Positions 8,857 to 17,017 of a stretch of DNA of 64,000 nucleotides are shown here, one piece after another (position 1 is the first letter of the stretch; each line of letters starts with the position of its first letter). The stretch is from Parabacteroides sp. (GTDB taxonomy: Bacteria; Bacteroidota; Bacteroidia; Bacteroidales; Tannerellaceae). The position numbers were made by a program, and so were the translations under genes. Under the pieces are notes generated by a model that searched no databases, was not told the origin of the DNA, and saw nothing but the letters and a program-made list of their open reading frames with translations. The stretch covers positions 62,001 through 126,000 of the forward strand of contig DXVO01000009.1 in NCBI GenBank assembly GCA_019417325.1, written 5' to 3'.

Positions 8857-11247
8857 ATGAAAAAATTATATCTATTCACAATATTAACTATCCTCTTCAC
8901 TTCATGTGCCGATGAGGATCTTATCAAACGTTCAGGAACATCTGACGGACTTTCGTTTTCCGTAGAAGTTCCAGGACTAATGACTACACGTGCATTAGGA
9001 AAAAATCCGACGAAAGAGGCTTTAAATGAAACACGTCTGTTCGTATTTGGAGAAGACAAGCACTATATTGGTAATTATAAAGCAACAATGGAAAATATTG
9101 ACGAGGCAACTGGTGTTGCGAACTTTAGTGTTCCAACTCTTAGGCGAACCGAACAAATGCGTATAGTCCATTTTATTGCTGGAGAATTAGACGAATTTGA
9201 CCTATCTGCTGCAGATACAGAACAAACAGCCCTCGATAAATTAACTGTCTCCAACGATAAAGAGGCCTATTGGCAACGCCATGAATTTCCGAATTTTAAT
9301 CCCGAAGATGGTTCCTCTATTACATTAAAGGAGCCTATTAAATTAATTCGAAATTTCTGTGCTATAAATCTAACACCTAATAGTTATGAAAGTACATTTA
9401 CTTTCGATGCCGACAATAATGAAGTTAGTGTTAAAATAATCGGTTCAGCGTTAGTAAATACATTAAAAAAAGGACAAATCGCACCTTATAATCCCAAACA
9501 ACCCGATAAAAATGGTGGATTTATTGACTACATAGAATTTTTGGGTTTGGAAAACAAAGACAGACCATATAAAGCATTTTATGAATATACTGGTCAATAT
9601 GACGGATTTATAGTTAATGATAATGAAATTGAAACGATACCTCCAACTGATTCAGATTATACTACAGAAACAAAATATGCATATGCCAGAAATATAGATG
9701 CATCCCAAAAACAAACGTTCTTATTATTGAAAACTCAAACGAATAAAAGCGATGGGCTGGTTTATCGTTATTACAAAATAGATATTGCAGCAAAAGATCC
9801 AGACAACCAAATTGTCTCAGTAATGAATCTATATAATAATTTTACATATACAATAAACATCACTGATATCAACGGAGAAGGATATGATACTGCAGAAAAA
9901 GCAATGGAAGCAGCAGCATCCAATAATATCTCCTCCTCTATTAATGTAAGTGAAACACCTAACATTTCTGATGGACTGGGAAACAGTCTATCTGTCGGAT
10001 CATTAACACTTATGATGACAGAAGATAAGGAATATACTATACCTTTTGAATACAAAGAGCAAGACATTCCAACAACCCAAGGCGTACAGGTTGCACTTTA
10101 TCCGAGTGATCAGAAGATATTAACTGCTGAAATTGATGCTGCGAATAGTCAAATAATATTTAAACCCACAAGTCTTCCTGGCGATTTACAAACTCAATAT
10201 GTTATCATCACAACACCCAAGGGACTCTCCAGAAGAATGACTGTAAACGTTCGTAAACCATTCGAATTTCTGGCGACAAGATGCCAAAAATATGTAGAAC
10301 AAACAACAGGAGCAGGAGTTTCATGTATTCTTGCGCTTCCTCCTAACTTACCTATATCTCTTTTTCCATTAGAAATAGATGTACAACCTGAAGATAAAGT
10401 AATCTATCCGGATCCCTCTAAAAACAAATTACCAGTAGGAACTACAGACTGGAAAGAATTTCATTATAAAGTATCGGTATCTTATAACGAGTATTGTTTA
10501 AACAATTTCGTAAACTGTTTCTTTAAAACGAATCAGGCAGAGAGTGCTACGAATATAAAGGTAATGTGTGAACATTTCACCAGCTCTACAATGCAGTTTG
10601 AAAATGGAACACCTTATACATTCATCAATCCTACTATAACAGATGCGACTAACATCCCTTATGAAAAAGGGTCATCAGTTGTATTATCTTTTGAGATATC
10701 AAATATACCATCTCAGAAGGAACAAATTAACATATTCTCCAACTATTTAGAGAATCCTCAGGTAACAAGTGGGACTGGTGAGATTACCATCGGTAGAGCG
10801 ACTCAGTTCATTTTTGAACCTACCAGCACAGGTAAACACACAATAACATTTCAGACAAAATATGATGTTGTTGGTGAAAGTCTCGAGTTGACTTCTTCTG
10901 ATATGTCGTTTATACCAGAATTGATACCTTACCGTAACAAAGGTGCAGAAGTCGTATGTAAAGTAAATGGAACAACACTTCAAGATGGAACAGTTATCAG
11001 TATCTATAATGATGCATATCATACAGAAAAAGTATCAGATTTAATCATTGGAGGAGAAAATGGCGAAAACCCGGGGTATATGCATATGAAATCATTTGCC
11101 GGATATACCCGGGATAAAGACCGCTTATATTTCCAGTATACAGATAATAACGTAACCCCTGTCAAGTTCTACTATGCTGAAGCATCGGCAGATGAATTAA
11201 TATCTTCTGCTGAAGCAAATCAAAAGTATACATTAAATTTTCAATAA
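8857..11247 (+). CDS. Large fimbrillin-like lipoprotein, last gene of the fimbrial operon
   Basis: A 796-residue lipoprotein (lipobox LFTSC). The N-terminal part has the fimbrillin hallmarks SFSVEVPGLMTTRALG and ETRLFVFGEDKHYIGNY. The central part (KEPIKLIRNFCAINLTP) matches the second beta-domain. The remaining 400 residues are a series of predicted Ig-like strands with no motif I recognise. It is probably a second tip or shaft-decorating protein alongside the 6654-8834 product. It ends 66 nt before a strong terminator, which closes the operon. Confidence 0.65.
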   Translation: MKKLYLFTILTILFTSCADEDLIKRSGTSDGLSFSVEVPGLMTTRALGKNPTKEALNETRLFVFGEDKHYIGNYKATMENIDEATGVANFSVPTLRRTEQMRIVHFIAGELDEFDLSAADTEQTALDKLTVSNDKEAYWQRHEFPNFNPEDGSSITLKEPIKLIRNFCAINLTPNSYESTFTFDADNNEVSVKIIGSALVNTLKKGQIAPYNPKQPDKNGGFIDYIEFLGLENKDRPYKAFYEYTGQYDGFIVNDNEIETIPPTDSDYTTETKYAYARNIDASQKQTFLLLKTQTNKSDGLVYRYYKIDIAAKDPDNQIVSVMNLYNNFTYTINITDINGEGYDTAEKAMEAAASNNISSSINVSETPNISDGLGNSLSVGSLTLMMTEDKEYTIPFEYKEQDIPTTQGVQVALYPSDQKILTAEIDAANSQIIFKPTSLPGDLQTQYVIITTPKGLSRRMTVNVRKPFEFLATRCQKYVEQTTGAGVSCILALPPNLPISLFPLEIDVQPEDKVIYPDPSKNKLPVGTTDWKEFHYKVSVSYNEYCLNNFVNCFFKTNQAESATNIKVMCEHFTSSTMQFENGTPYTFINPTITDATNIPYEKGSSVVLSFEISNIPSQKEQINIFSNYLENPQVTSGTGEITIGRATQFIFEPTSTGKHTITFQTKYDVVGESLELTSSDMSFIPELIPYRNKGAEVVCKVNGTTLQDGTVISIYNDAYHTEKVSDLIIGGENGENPGYMHMKSFAGYTRDKDRLYFQYTDNNVTPVKFYYAEASADELISSAEANQKYTLNFQ

Positions 11248-11312
11248 TTTGCTATTTACCCCTGTAACATACAGGTTAGAATATATTAAATAATGATTTG
11301 ATAGGAATTAAG

Positions 11313-11347
11313 AAATCCCGTAGTTTCTAAATCTACGGGATTTCTTT
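11313..11347. terminator. Bidirectional terminator between fimbrial operon and AraC genes
   Basis: A perfect 11-bp stem (AAATCCCGTAG / CTACGGGATTT) with a 9-nt loop, flanked by T-rich sequence on the + side and A-rich sequence on the - side. It separates two convergent transcription units. Confidence 0.85.
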
Positions 11348-11352
11348 GTTAT

Positions 11353-12249
11353 TCAGTTTTGTGTGAACCTGTATTCGCTTGGGGCGATACCCGTTACTTT
11401 CTTAAAAAGACGGCTAAAATATTGTACATTCAGATAGCCCAGTTCTTCCGCAACCTTGCTGACGGTTTTGTTTTGTTCCAACAGCATTTTCTTGGAGGCC
11501 TCCAATCGTTTTATCTGGAAATACTCATATATATTTTTTCCGGTTTCAAACTTCAATAAATCACTAAAGTAACAAGACGATAGATGTAGTTTGTCCGCAC
11601 AATATTCGGCAGACGGCAATACACCGCTTTTCAATTTACCGGATTGGATATATTCATCCAATAGCATTTCAGTACGATGAAGAATAGACTTATTCACTTC
11701 GCACCGCGTAATAAACTGGCGTTCATAAAACCGGGTACAATAATCCAACAACAGTTCTATATAACGGGATATAAGCGTTTTGCTGTGACAGTCTATCGCA
11801 TGTTGTAGCTCCTCCCCTATGCAACAAAAACATTCTATAGCTTTCGTCTTCTCACGCAGTGACAAATGTAATGCTTCTTCCAGCTTATAAAAGAAGAAAG
11901 TATAATTCTTCAGATTTTCACCTAATGAAGTATGATAAAGCAAATCCGGATGGAATGCCAACAACCAGCCCCTCTGGGGCAGTATTTTACTTTTATCAAT
12001 CTTGATCGATTCGCCCGGCGTAAGGAATACTAATGAAGCATTTGAGTAATCGCAACATTTACGTCCGTATAGGAAATCCTCCACATCGCCTTCAATCAAC
12101 AAGACCGTATAAAAGTCAAACCGAACAGTACGCTGCTCCAGATTGGCTTTCGACAAATCAATTACACTCACAAGCGGATGCAAAGTCTTGTACCCCAAAC
12201 AACAGTTACATTGATGTACAGTCTCTATATTCAGCACCTTCCCTTTCAT
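11353..12249 (-). CDS. AraC-family regulator, Cys-rich paralog
   Basis: A 298-residue protein with a C-terminal AraC DNA-binding domain (VSKVAEELGYLNVQYFSRLF, then FKKVTGIAPSEYR). The N-terminal domain is cupin-like (SLVFLTPGESIKI). It aligns end to end with the next gene; the start at 12249 matches that paralog's start, while an ATG at 12264 would overlap the upstream stop. Compared with the paralog it has gained cysteine clusters: Cys14/16/17 (CNCC), Cys65/66, and Cys140/142/143 (CFCC). The paralog has none of these clusters. This could mean metal or redox sensing, though that is inference. It is probably co-transcribed with 12261-13169. Confidence 0.9.
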   Translation of the reverse strand: MKGKVLNIETVHQCNCCLGYKTLHPLVSVIDLSKANLEQRTVRFDFYTVLLIEGDVEDFLYGRKCCDYSNASLVFLTPGESIKIDKSKILPQRGWLLAFHPDLLYHTSLGENLKNYTFFFYKLEEALHLSLREKTKAIECFCCIGEELQHAIDCHSKTLISRYIELLLDYCTRFYERQFITRCEVNKSILHRTEMLLDEYIQSGKLKSGVLPSAEYCADKLHLSSCYFSDLLKFETGKNIYEYFQIKRLEASKKMLLEQNKTVSKVAEELGYLNVQYFSRLFKKVTGIAPSEYRFTQN

Positions 12250-12260
12250 AAGAATCCCCA

Positions 12261-13169
12261 TCAAAGGCCTATATTGTTCTGTATTCGATATTCATTCGGG
12301 GAACAACCGACATTCTTTTTGAACAGACGCGAAAAATGTTGTGCATACTGGAATCCTAACCCGTAAGCAATTTGGGAAACCGTTTGATTGGTATTAAGTA
12401 TCCGGTCCTTGGCAGTACTTATCAGTTTAAACAGGATATGCTGTTGAGCGGTCTTTCCCGTTTCCTTCTTAATCAAATCACCGAAATAGTTGGAAGAAAG
12501 ACACACTTTATTGGCAAAATACTTAACTGTAGGAAAGCCATTCTCTTCCGCATTCTTTCCCTGGAAATAATCATCCAACAGATTTTCAAATTGTATCAGG
12601 ATATCTTTATTTACCTTGCTGCGTGTGTTAAACTGTCGTTCGTAAAAACGCATACAATAATCAAGTAACAACTCGATATTCTTAGCTATCAGAGTCTTGC
12701 TATGCCTGTCTATGGCATGTCCCAATTCGATCTTGATTTTATTAAGACAGTCGATTATTATTTGCCTTTCCTCTTCAGACACATGAAGCGCTTCATTGAC
12801 TTCATAAGAAAAAAAAGAATACTGCTTGATCGTTTGCCCAAGTGAAGTACCCCGGATTAAATCAGGATGAAAAACGATACCAAGAGACGATGGTTTGGCA
12901 TCTTTTTTCAATTCGATACCGATCACTTGTCCCGGAGCAAAGCACACAACTGTACCTTCCTGATAATCATATTGCTTCTTTCCGTATTTAAGGTCGCCAC
13001 ATATCGTTTGCTTTAAGAACAACGAATAAATCCCCATACTGATACGGACATGATTAGGAATATGGGTTGCCTTCGTTAAATCAACCACCCCGACCAGCGG
13101 ATGCAGCGTTTCCAATCCATACAGTTTGTTATACTGATCTACAGAGTCTATCTTTATTATTTCATCCAT
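12261..13169 (-). CDS. AraC-family regulator
   Basis: A 302-residue protein. The N-terminal sensor domain (ETLHPLVGVVDLTKAT; TVVCFAPGQVIGIE) is joined to an AraC domain (VSQIAYGLGFQYAQHFSRLF, then FKKNVGCSPNEYR). It is transcribed away from the alcohol dehydrogenase gene. A perfect -7 box on the minus strand lies at 13285-13278, and an operator-like copy lies behind it. The likely targets are the two promoters at 13403-13468 and 14810-14875, which share its motif. The inducer is unknown; the regulated genes suggest an aldehyde, alcohol or redox signal. Confidence 0.9.
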   Translation of the reverse strand: MDEIIKIDSVDQYNKLYGLETLHPLVGVVDLTKATHIPNHVRISMGIYSLFLKQTICGDLKYGKKQYDYQEGTVVCFAPGQVIGIELKKDAKPSSLGIVFHPDLIRGTSLGQTIKQYSFFSYEVNEALHVSEEERQIIIDCLNKIKIELGHAIDRHSKTLIAKNIELLLDYCMRFYERQFNTRSKVNKDILIQFENLLDDYFQGKNAEENGFPTVKYFANKVCLSSNYFGDLIKKETGKTAQQHILFKLISTAKDRILNTNQTVSQIAYGLGFQYAQHFSRLFKKNVGCSPNEYRIQNNIGL

Positions 13170-13277
13170 AACAAAAAGTTTTTATCAAAATCATTTTATA
13201 CTACTGAATAATTTGTGTATGCCGTTCCTTGTATTCATCCGGCATACAATCCAACGACGTAAGTAATTGAACCTGAA

Positions 13278-13285
13278 CAAAGGTA
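13278..13285 (-). promoter_or_regulatory. -7 box of the AraC pair
   Basis: Read on the minus strand this is TACCTTTG, an exact match to TAnnTTTG, about 110 nt before the AraC start at 13169. Confidence 0.6.
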
Positions 13286-13315
13286 CAAATACTTATTTTA
13301 TGTAGTATAAGCGAC

Positions 13316-13353
13316 CTGTAATTGAGATTACACAATCCGTAATTTGTATACAC
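13316..13353 (+). promoter_or_regulatory. Operator copy 1 of the CTGTAAT direct-repeat motif
   Basis: CTGTAAT at 13316-13322 and CCGTAAT at 13337-13343 are 21 nt apart and are followed by TTGTATACAC. The layout matches copies 2 and 3, but no -7 box lies 26 nt further on. It lies upstream of the minus-strand AraC promoter and may mediate autoregulation. Confidence 0.6.
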
Positions 13354-13402
13354 TTTTCCTTTTTTCCGAACCCTTACGATAAAAACCATACGAACAACAA
13401 AC

Positions 13403-13468
13403 CTGTAATTAAGGTATTAATACCTGTAATCTGTCTACAAAACCTTTTTTAGCCAGAAAGTACCTTTG
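13403..13468 (+). promoter_or_regulatory. Operator copy 2 and promoter of the alcohol dehydrogenase
   Basis: CTGTAAT repeats begin at 13403 and 13424, 21 nt apart. The second runs into CTGTCTACAAAA. A perfect -7 box, TACCTTTG, is at 13461-13468, 26 nt after the CTACA element. The same repeat spacing and the same 26-nt offset recur at 14810-14875. Confidence 0.75.
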
Positions 13469-13503
13469 CAACATGAAAAATAACAAATCAACAACAAATA
13501 ATT

Positions 13504-14679
13504 ATGAGTAACTATCGAATTTACATTCCTACCCGCACCTTATTCGGTTCCGGTATGGTTAAAGAGCTGCACAACCAGCAGTTACCAGGCAAAAAAGCTA
13601 TGGTTGCTATTTCCAACGGACGTTCCACCAAAGACAACGGTTATTTAAATACAGTTGAAACGGAACTCCGCCAGGCAGGCATCGAAACAGTTGTTTTCGA
13701 CCGGATAGAAGCCAATCCATTAAAATCGACAGTCATGGCAGGAGCTGTTTTTGCAAAGGAAAACGGATGTGATTTTATTGTTGCATTAGGCGGAGGCAGC
13801 GTTATGGACGCTTCCAAAGCTATTGCTTTTATGACTACAAACCCGGGCGATGTTTGGGACTATATTCATGGAGGTTCCGGCAAAGGGCTAAAAATGCAGA
13901 ACAAACCTCTGCCATTAGTTTGTATCACTACTACTGCCGGAACCGGTTCGGAAGCCGACCAATGGGGAGTCATCACAAATGATGAAACAAACGAGAAAAT
14001 CGGCTTTGGAGGATATGACGAACTATTTCCCCTACTCTCCATTGTCGATCCTGAATTGATGAAATCTGTTCCACCCAAATTCACTGCTTATCAGGGGTTC
14101 GACGCCTTGTTTCATTCTACGGAATGCTACATATCCAAAACAGCCAGCCTGATGAGTGACATGTATACATTGACTGCTATTGAAAACATAGCAAAATATC
14201 TACCCCGTGCAGTAGCCGATGGCAACGATATGGAAGCCCGCGAAAGAGTTGCATTTGCAAACAACTTGTCCGGTACTGTAATGACTTTTTGCAGTACCAC
14301 CGCCGAACATTCCCTGGAACATGCAATGAGTGCTTATCATCAAGACCTGCCGCACGGTGCCGGATTAATTATGATTTCAAAGGCTTTCTATGAGTTCTTC
14401 ATTGAAAAACATGCCTGTGATGAACGTTTCATAAAGATGGCACAAGTAATGGGAATGCCGGAAGCAAATAAACCGGAAGATTTTATCACAATGTTGGTTA
14501 AACTACAGAAAGATTGTGGCGTAGCCGACCTAAAGATGAGTGATTACGGTTTCACCCCTGATGAATTTGAGACATTAGCTACCAATGCGAAAGAAACAAT
14601 GGGAGGATTATTCCTTGCCAACCCCTACGAATTGGGACATGAAGATTGCGTAGAAATTTTCCGTAAATCATTCCGTTAG
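13504..14679 (+). CDS. Iron-containing alcohol dehydrogenase
   Basis: A 391-residue protein of the type III (Fe-dependent) alcohol dehydrogenase family, which interconverts alcohols and aldehydes with NAD(P). The nucleotide-binding GGGS motif is at residues 96-99. Metal ligands of the family are present: Asp200 and His204 (GFDALFH), His269/His273 (EHSLEHAM) and His284 (LPHGAG). Length and motifs match full-length members, so it should be active. It is transcribed alone: a terminator follows at 14699-14740. It is divergent from the AraC pair and shares its operator with the hydrolase operon. The substrate cannot be deduced; YqhD-like or butanol dehydrogenase-like activity is possible. Confidence 0.92.
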   Translation: MSNYRIYIPTRTLFGSGMVKELHNQQLPGKKAMVAISNGRSTKDNGYLNTVETELRQAGIETVVFDRIEANPLKSTVMAGAVFAKENGCDFIVALGGGSVMDASKAIAFMTTNPGDVWDYIHGGSGKGLKMQNKPLPLVCITTTAGTGSEADQWGVITNDETNEKIGFGGYDELFPLLSIVDPELMKSVPPKFTAYQGFDALFHSTECYISKTASLMSDMYTLTAIENIAKYLPRAVADGNDMEARERVAFANNLSGTVMTFCSTTAEHSLEHAMSAYHQDLPHGAGLIMISKAFYEFFIEKHACDERFIKMAQVMGMPEANKPEDFITMLVKLQKDCGVADLKMSDYGFTPDEFETLATNAKETMGGLFLANPYELGHEDCVEIFRKSFR

Positions 14680-14698
14680 TAATAATTTTTGTGACAGT

Positions 14699-14740
14699 AA
14701 AAGCAGCATTGCAACAGAGGATTGCAAATGCTGCTTTTCT
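14699..14740 (+). terminator. Terminator of the alcohol dehydrogenase gene
   Basis: The stem AAAAGCAGCATTGCAA pairs with TTGCAAATGCTGCTTTT, with a single bulged A and a loop of about 8 nt, followed by a T-rich tail. Confidence 0.85.
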
Positions 14741-14809
14741 ATTTTTAGAGCTCCATTCTTTATTTACAGGAACCTTACCTCCACCTACCCATAAAAAATA
14801 ATCCAGAAT

Positions 14810-14875
14810 CTGTAATTTGGGTTATGATGTCTGTAATCCATCTACAAAAAATCTCTTCCACACATCGTAATTTTG
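14810..14875 (+). promoter_or_regulatory. Operator copy 3 and promoter of the hydrolase operon
   Basis: CTGTAAT repeats are at 14810-14816 and 14831-14837 (21 nt apart), followed by CATCTACAAAAA. The -7 box TAATTTTG is at 14868-14875, again 26 nt after CTACA. The sequence aligns with copy 2 across about 40 nt. Confidence 0.75.
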
Positions 14876-14925
14876 TAATGTAGTAAGAAAAGATTCAATC
14901 CATTAATCATTAAACTAAAAAAGAA

Positions 14926-15951
14926 ATGAAACGAAGATTATTAGCAGCAGTATTTTGCATGACGCTTGGTATAAGTCTGTCTTTCGCACAAACTGATGCG
15001 GACAACTTTTATAAAAGCAATTTAGTGAACACGGAAAAGGTATCCTTTCCCAACCAGTATAAAATGAAAGTAACCGGAAACCTTTTTGTACCGAAAGGGA
15101 TGAAAGCAGGAGACAAATATCCTGCCATCATTGTCGGACATCCGATGGGGGCCGTCAAAGAACAAAGTGCCAACTTATATGCAACAAAGATGGCAGAACG
15201 AGGATTTGTTACACTGTCTATCGATTTATCATTTTGGGGAGAAAGCGAAGGAGCCCCCCGCAATGCCGTCCTTCCTGAAATGTATGCGGAAGCTTTCAGC
15301 GCAGCAGTAGATTATTTAGGTACCCGTCCGTTTATTCATCGCGAGCATATCGGTGTCATCGGGATTTGCGGCAGTGGCAGTTTCGCCATTAGTGCAGCAA
15401 AGATAGACCCTCGCCTAAAAGCTATCGCAACCGTAAGCATGTACAATATGGGAACTGCCAGCCGTAACGGATTAAAACATGCACTGACATTGGAACAAAG
15501 AAAACAAATCCTTGCCGAAGCAGCCGAACAGCGCTATGTCGAATTCTCCGGAGGAGAAACTAAATACATTGGTGGTACAGTACATGAACTGACTGAAAAA
15601 TCAACGCCCATAGAACGCGAATTCTATGAATTCTATCGTACTTCACGCGGAGAAGTCACACCGGAAGGAGCAACACCACAGACTACTACACACCCCACAT
15701 TGACAAGCAATGTGAAATTCATGAATTTCTATCCTTTCGCCGATATTGAAACGATTTCACCTCGTCCCATGCTTTTCATCACTGGGGAGAATGCCCATTC
15801 ACGTGAATTCAGTGAAGATGCTTATCGACTGGCTGCCGAACCGAAAGAGTTGTTTCTCGTATCCAATGCCGGACATGTAGACTTGTATGACCGCGTAAGT
15901 CTCATTCCATTCGATAAACTGGAATCTTTTTTCAATGAATACCTGAAATAA
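14926..15951 (+). CDS. Secreted alpha/beta hydrolase (YcjY/dienelactone hydrolase-like)
   Basis: A 341-residue protein with a signal peptide (ends SLSFAQ). The alpha/beta hydrolase core shows YPAIIVGHPMG, then GICGSGSFA, where Cys replaces the usual serine nucleophile, as in dienelactone hydrolase and YcjY-type enzymes. The acid and base fit the region FITGENAHSREFS and the late NAGHVDLYD. It is the first gene after operator copy 3 and is probably transcribed with the small lipoprotein, DUF3737 and lyase genes. It likely acts in the periplasm on an ester or lactone; the substrate is unknown. Confidence 0.85.
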   Translation: MKRRLLAAVFCMTLGISLSFAQTDADNFYKSNLVNTEKVSFPNQYKMKVTGNLFVPKGMKAGDKYPAIIVGHPMGAVKEQSANLYATKMAERGFVTLSIDLSFWGESEGAPRNAVLPEMYAEAFSAAVDYLGTRPFIHREHIGVIGICGSGSFAISAAKIDPRLKAIATVSMYNMGTASRNGLKHALTLEQRKQILAEAAEQRYVEFSGGETKYIGGTVHELTEKSTPIEREFYEFYRTSRGEVTPEGATPQTTTHPTLTSNVKFMNFYPFADIETISPRPMLFITGENAHSREFSEDAYRLAAEPKELFLVSNAGHVDLYDRVSLIPFDKLESFFNEYLK

Positions 15952-15965
15952 TAAAACAGAAATAC

Positions 15966-16115
15966 ATGAAGTATTATCTAATAAACAGATTCATGGTACT
16001 GACCTTATCGACTGGCTGCACTTCATGTTCAACGGATGATTTCATACCGGAAGAACAGCTACCGATAAAACCGGATAATGAAGACGAGAACGATACTAAG
16101 AACTACAATAACTAA
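15966..16115 (+). CDS. Small putative lipoprotein (49 aa)
   Basis: A 49-residue reading frame begins 14 nt after the hydrolase stop: MKYYLINRFMVLTLSTGC, then an acidic tail ending DENDTKNYNN. It has a positive N-terminus, a short hydrophobic stretch and a lipobox-like LSTGC. It lies in the same direction as its neighbours, with DUF3737 starting 35 nt later. Lipoproteins of this size are easily missed in annotation. The length and lipobox support it as real; no function can be assigned. Confidence 0.65.
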   Translation: MKYYLINRFMVLTLSTGCTSCSTDDFIPEEQLPIKPDNEDENDTKNYNN

Positions 16116-16150
16116 AAGATACAACAAATTAATAACAAACATATTAAATC

Positions 16151-17017
16151 ATGGAACTAATTAAAAATAAAGAATTTGAAGGCGAACGCCCTTTATTTGC
16201 TACACACGACTTGCAACTGGAAAACATAACCATTCATACCGGCGAATCGGCACTGAAAGAATGCAGCAATATCATAGCCGTAAACTGTCGCTTCGAAGGC
16301 AAATATCCTTTCTGGCACAACAACGGCTTCATCATAAAAAACTGTTTCTTTACAGAAGGGGCACGTGCTGCCTTATGGTATTCCCAAGGGCTTCAAATGA
16401 CAGACACTGTGGTGGAAGCGCCAAAGATGTTCAGGGAAATGGATGGAATCAAACTGGAAAACGTACAGCTTCCCAATGCTTTGGAAACCCTTTGGCATTG
16501 CCGCAACGTAGAATTGAAGAATGTCCAGATTGATAAAGCGGATTACCTCTTTATGCACGGTGAAAATATTCGTATCAAGAATTATAGTCAAAACGGAAAC
16601 TACTCTTTCCAATATTGCAAAAACGTAGAAATCCGCAATGCGGTCATCAATTCCAAAGACGCATTCTGGAATACCGAGAATGTAACCGTATACGACTCTG
16701 AACTAAACGGTGAATATCTGGGATGGCACTCACACAACCTACGCCTGGTAAATTGTAAGATTTCGGGTACACAAGCTCTCTGCTATGCTCACAATCTTAT
16801 TATGGAAAACTGTACAATGGCAGAAGATGCCGACCTGTGTTTTGAATACAGTAGCGTACAAGCCACAATCAAAACGCCTGTACATAGCGTAAAGAATCCG
16901 CGTACCGGAAGCATTACAGCCGACAGCTACGGTAAAATCATCATTGACGAAAACACCAAAGCTCCGGGGAATTGCGTATTAAAATTGTGGGACAACAGAA
17001 CTTGTTTCAACCAATGA
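16151..17017 (+). CDS. DUF3737 family protein, right-handed beta-helix
   Basis: A 288-residue cytoplasmic protein built of repeated 20-22-residue coils such as LQLENITIHTGESALKECSN and KNVEIRNAVINSKDAFWNTE, the pattern of a parallel beta-helix. The start MELIKNKEFEGERPLFA and the C-terminus match the DUF3737 family. Its stop overlaps the start of the following PLP enzyme (ATGA). This pairing is, to my knowledge, frequent, and suggests a joint but undescribed role, perhaps as a stress- or sulfur-related accessory. Confidence 0.88.
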   Translation: MELIKNKEFEGERPLFATHDLQLENITIHTGESALKECSNIIAVNCRFEGKYPFWHNNGFIIKNCFFTEGARAALWYSQGLQMTDTVVEAPKMFREMDGIKLENVQLPNALETLWHCRNVELKNVQIDKADYLFMHGENIRIKNYSQNGNYSFQYCKNVEIRNAVINSKDAFWNTENVTVYDSELNGEYLGWHSHNLRLVNCKISGTQALCYAHNLIMENCTMAEDADLCFEYSSVQATIKTPVHSVKNPRTGSITADSYGKIIIDENTKAPGNCVLKLWDNRTCFNQ

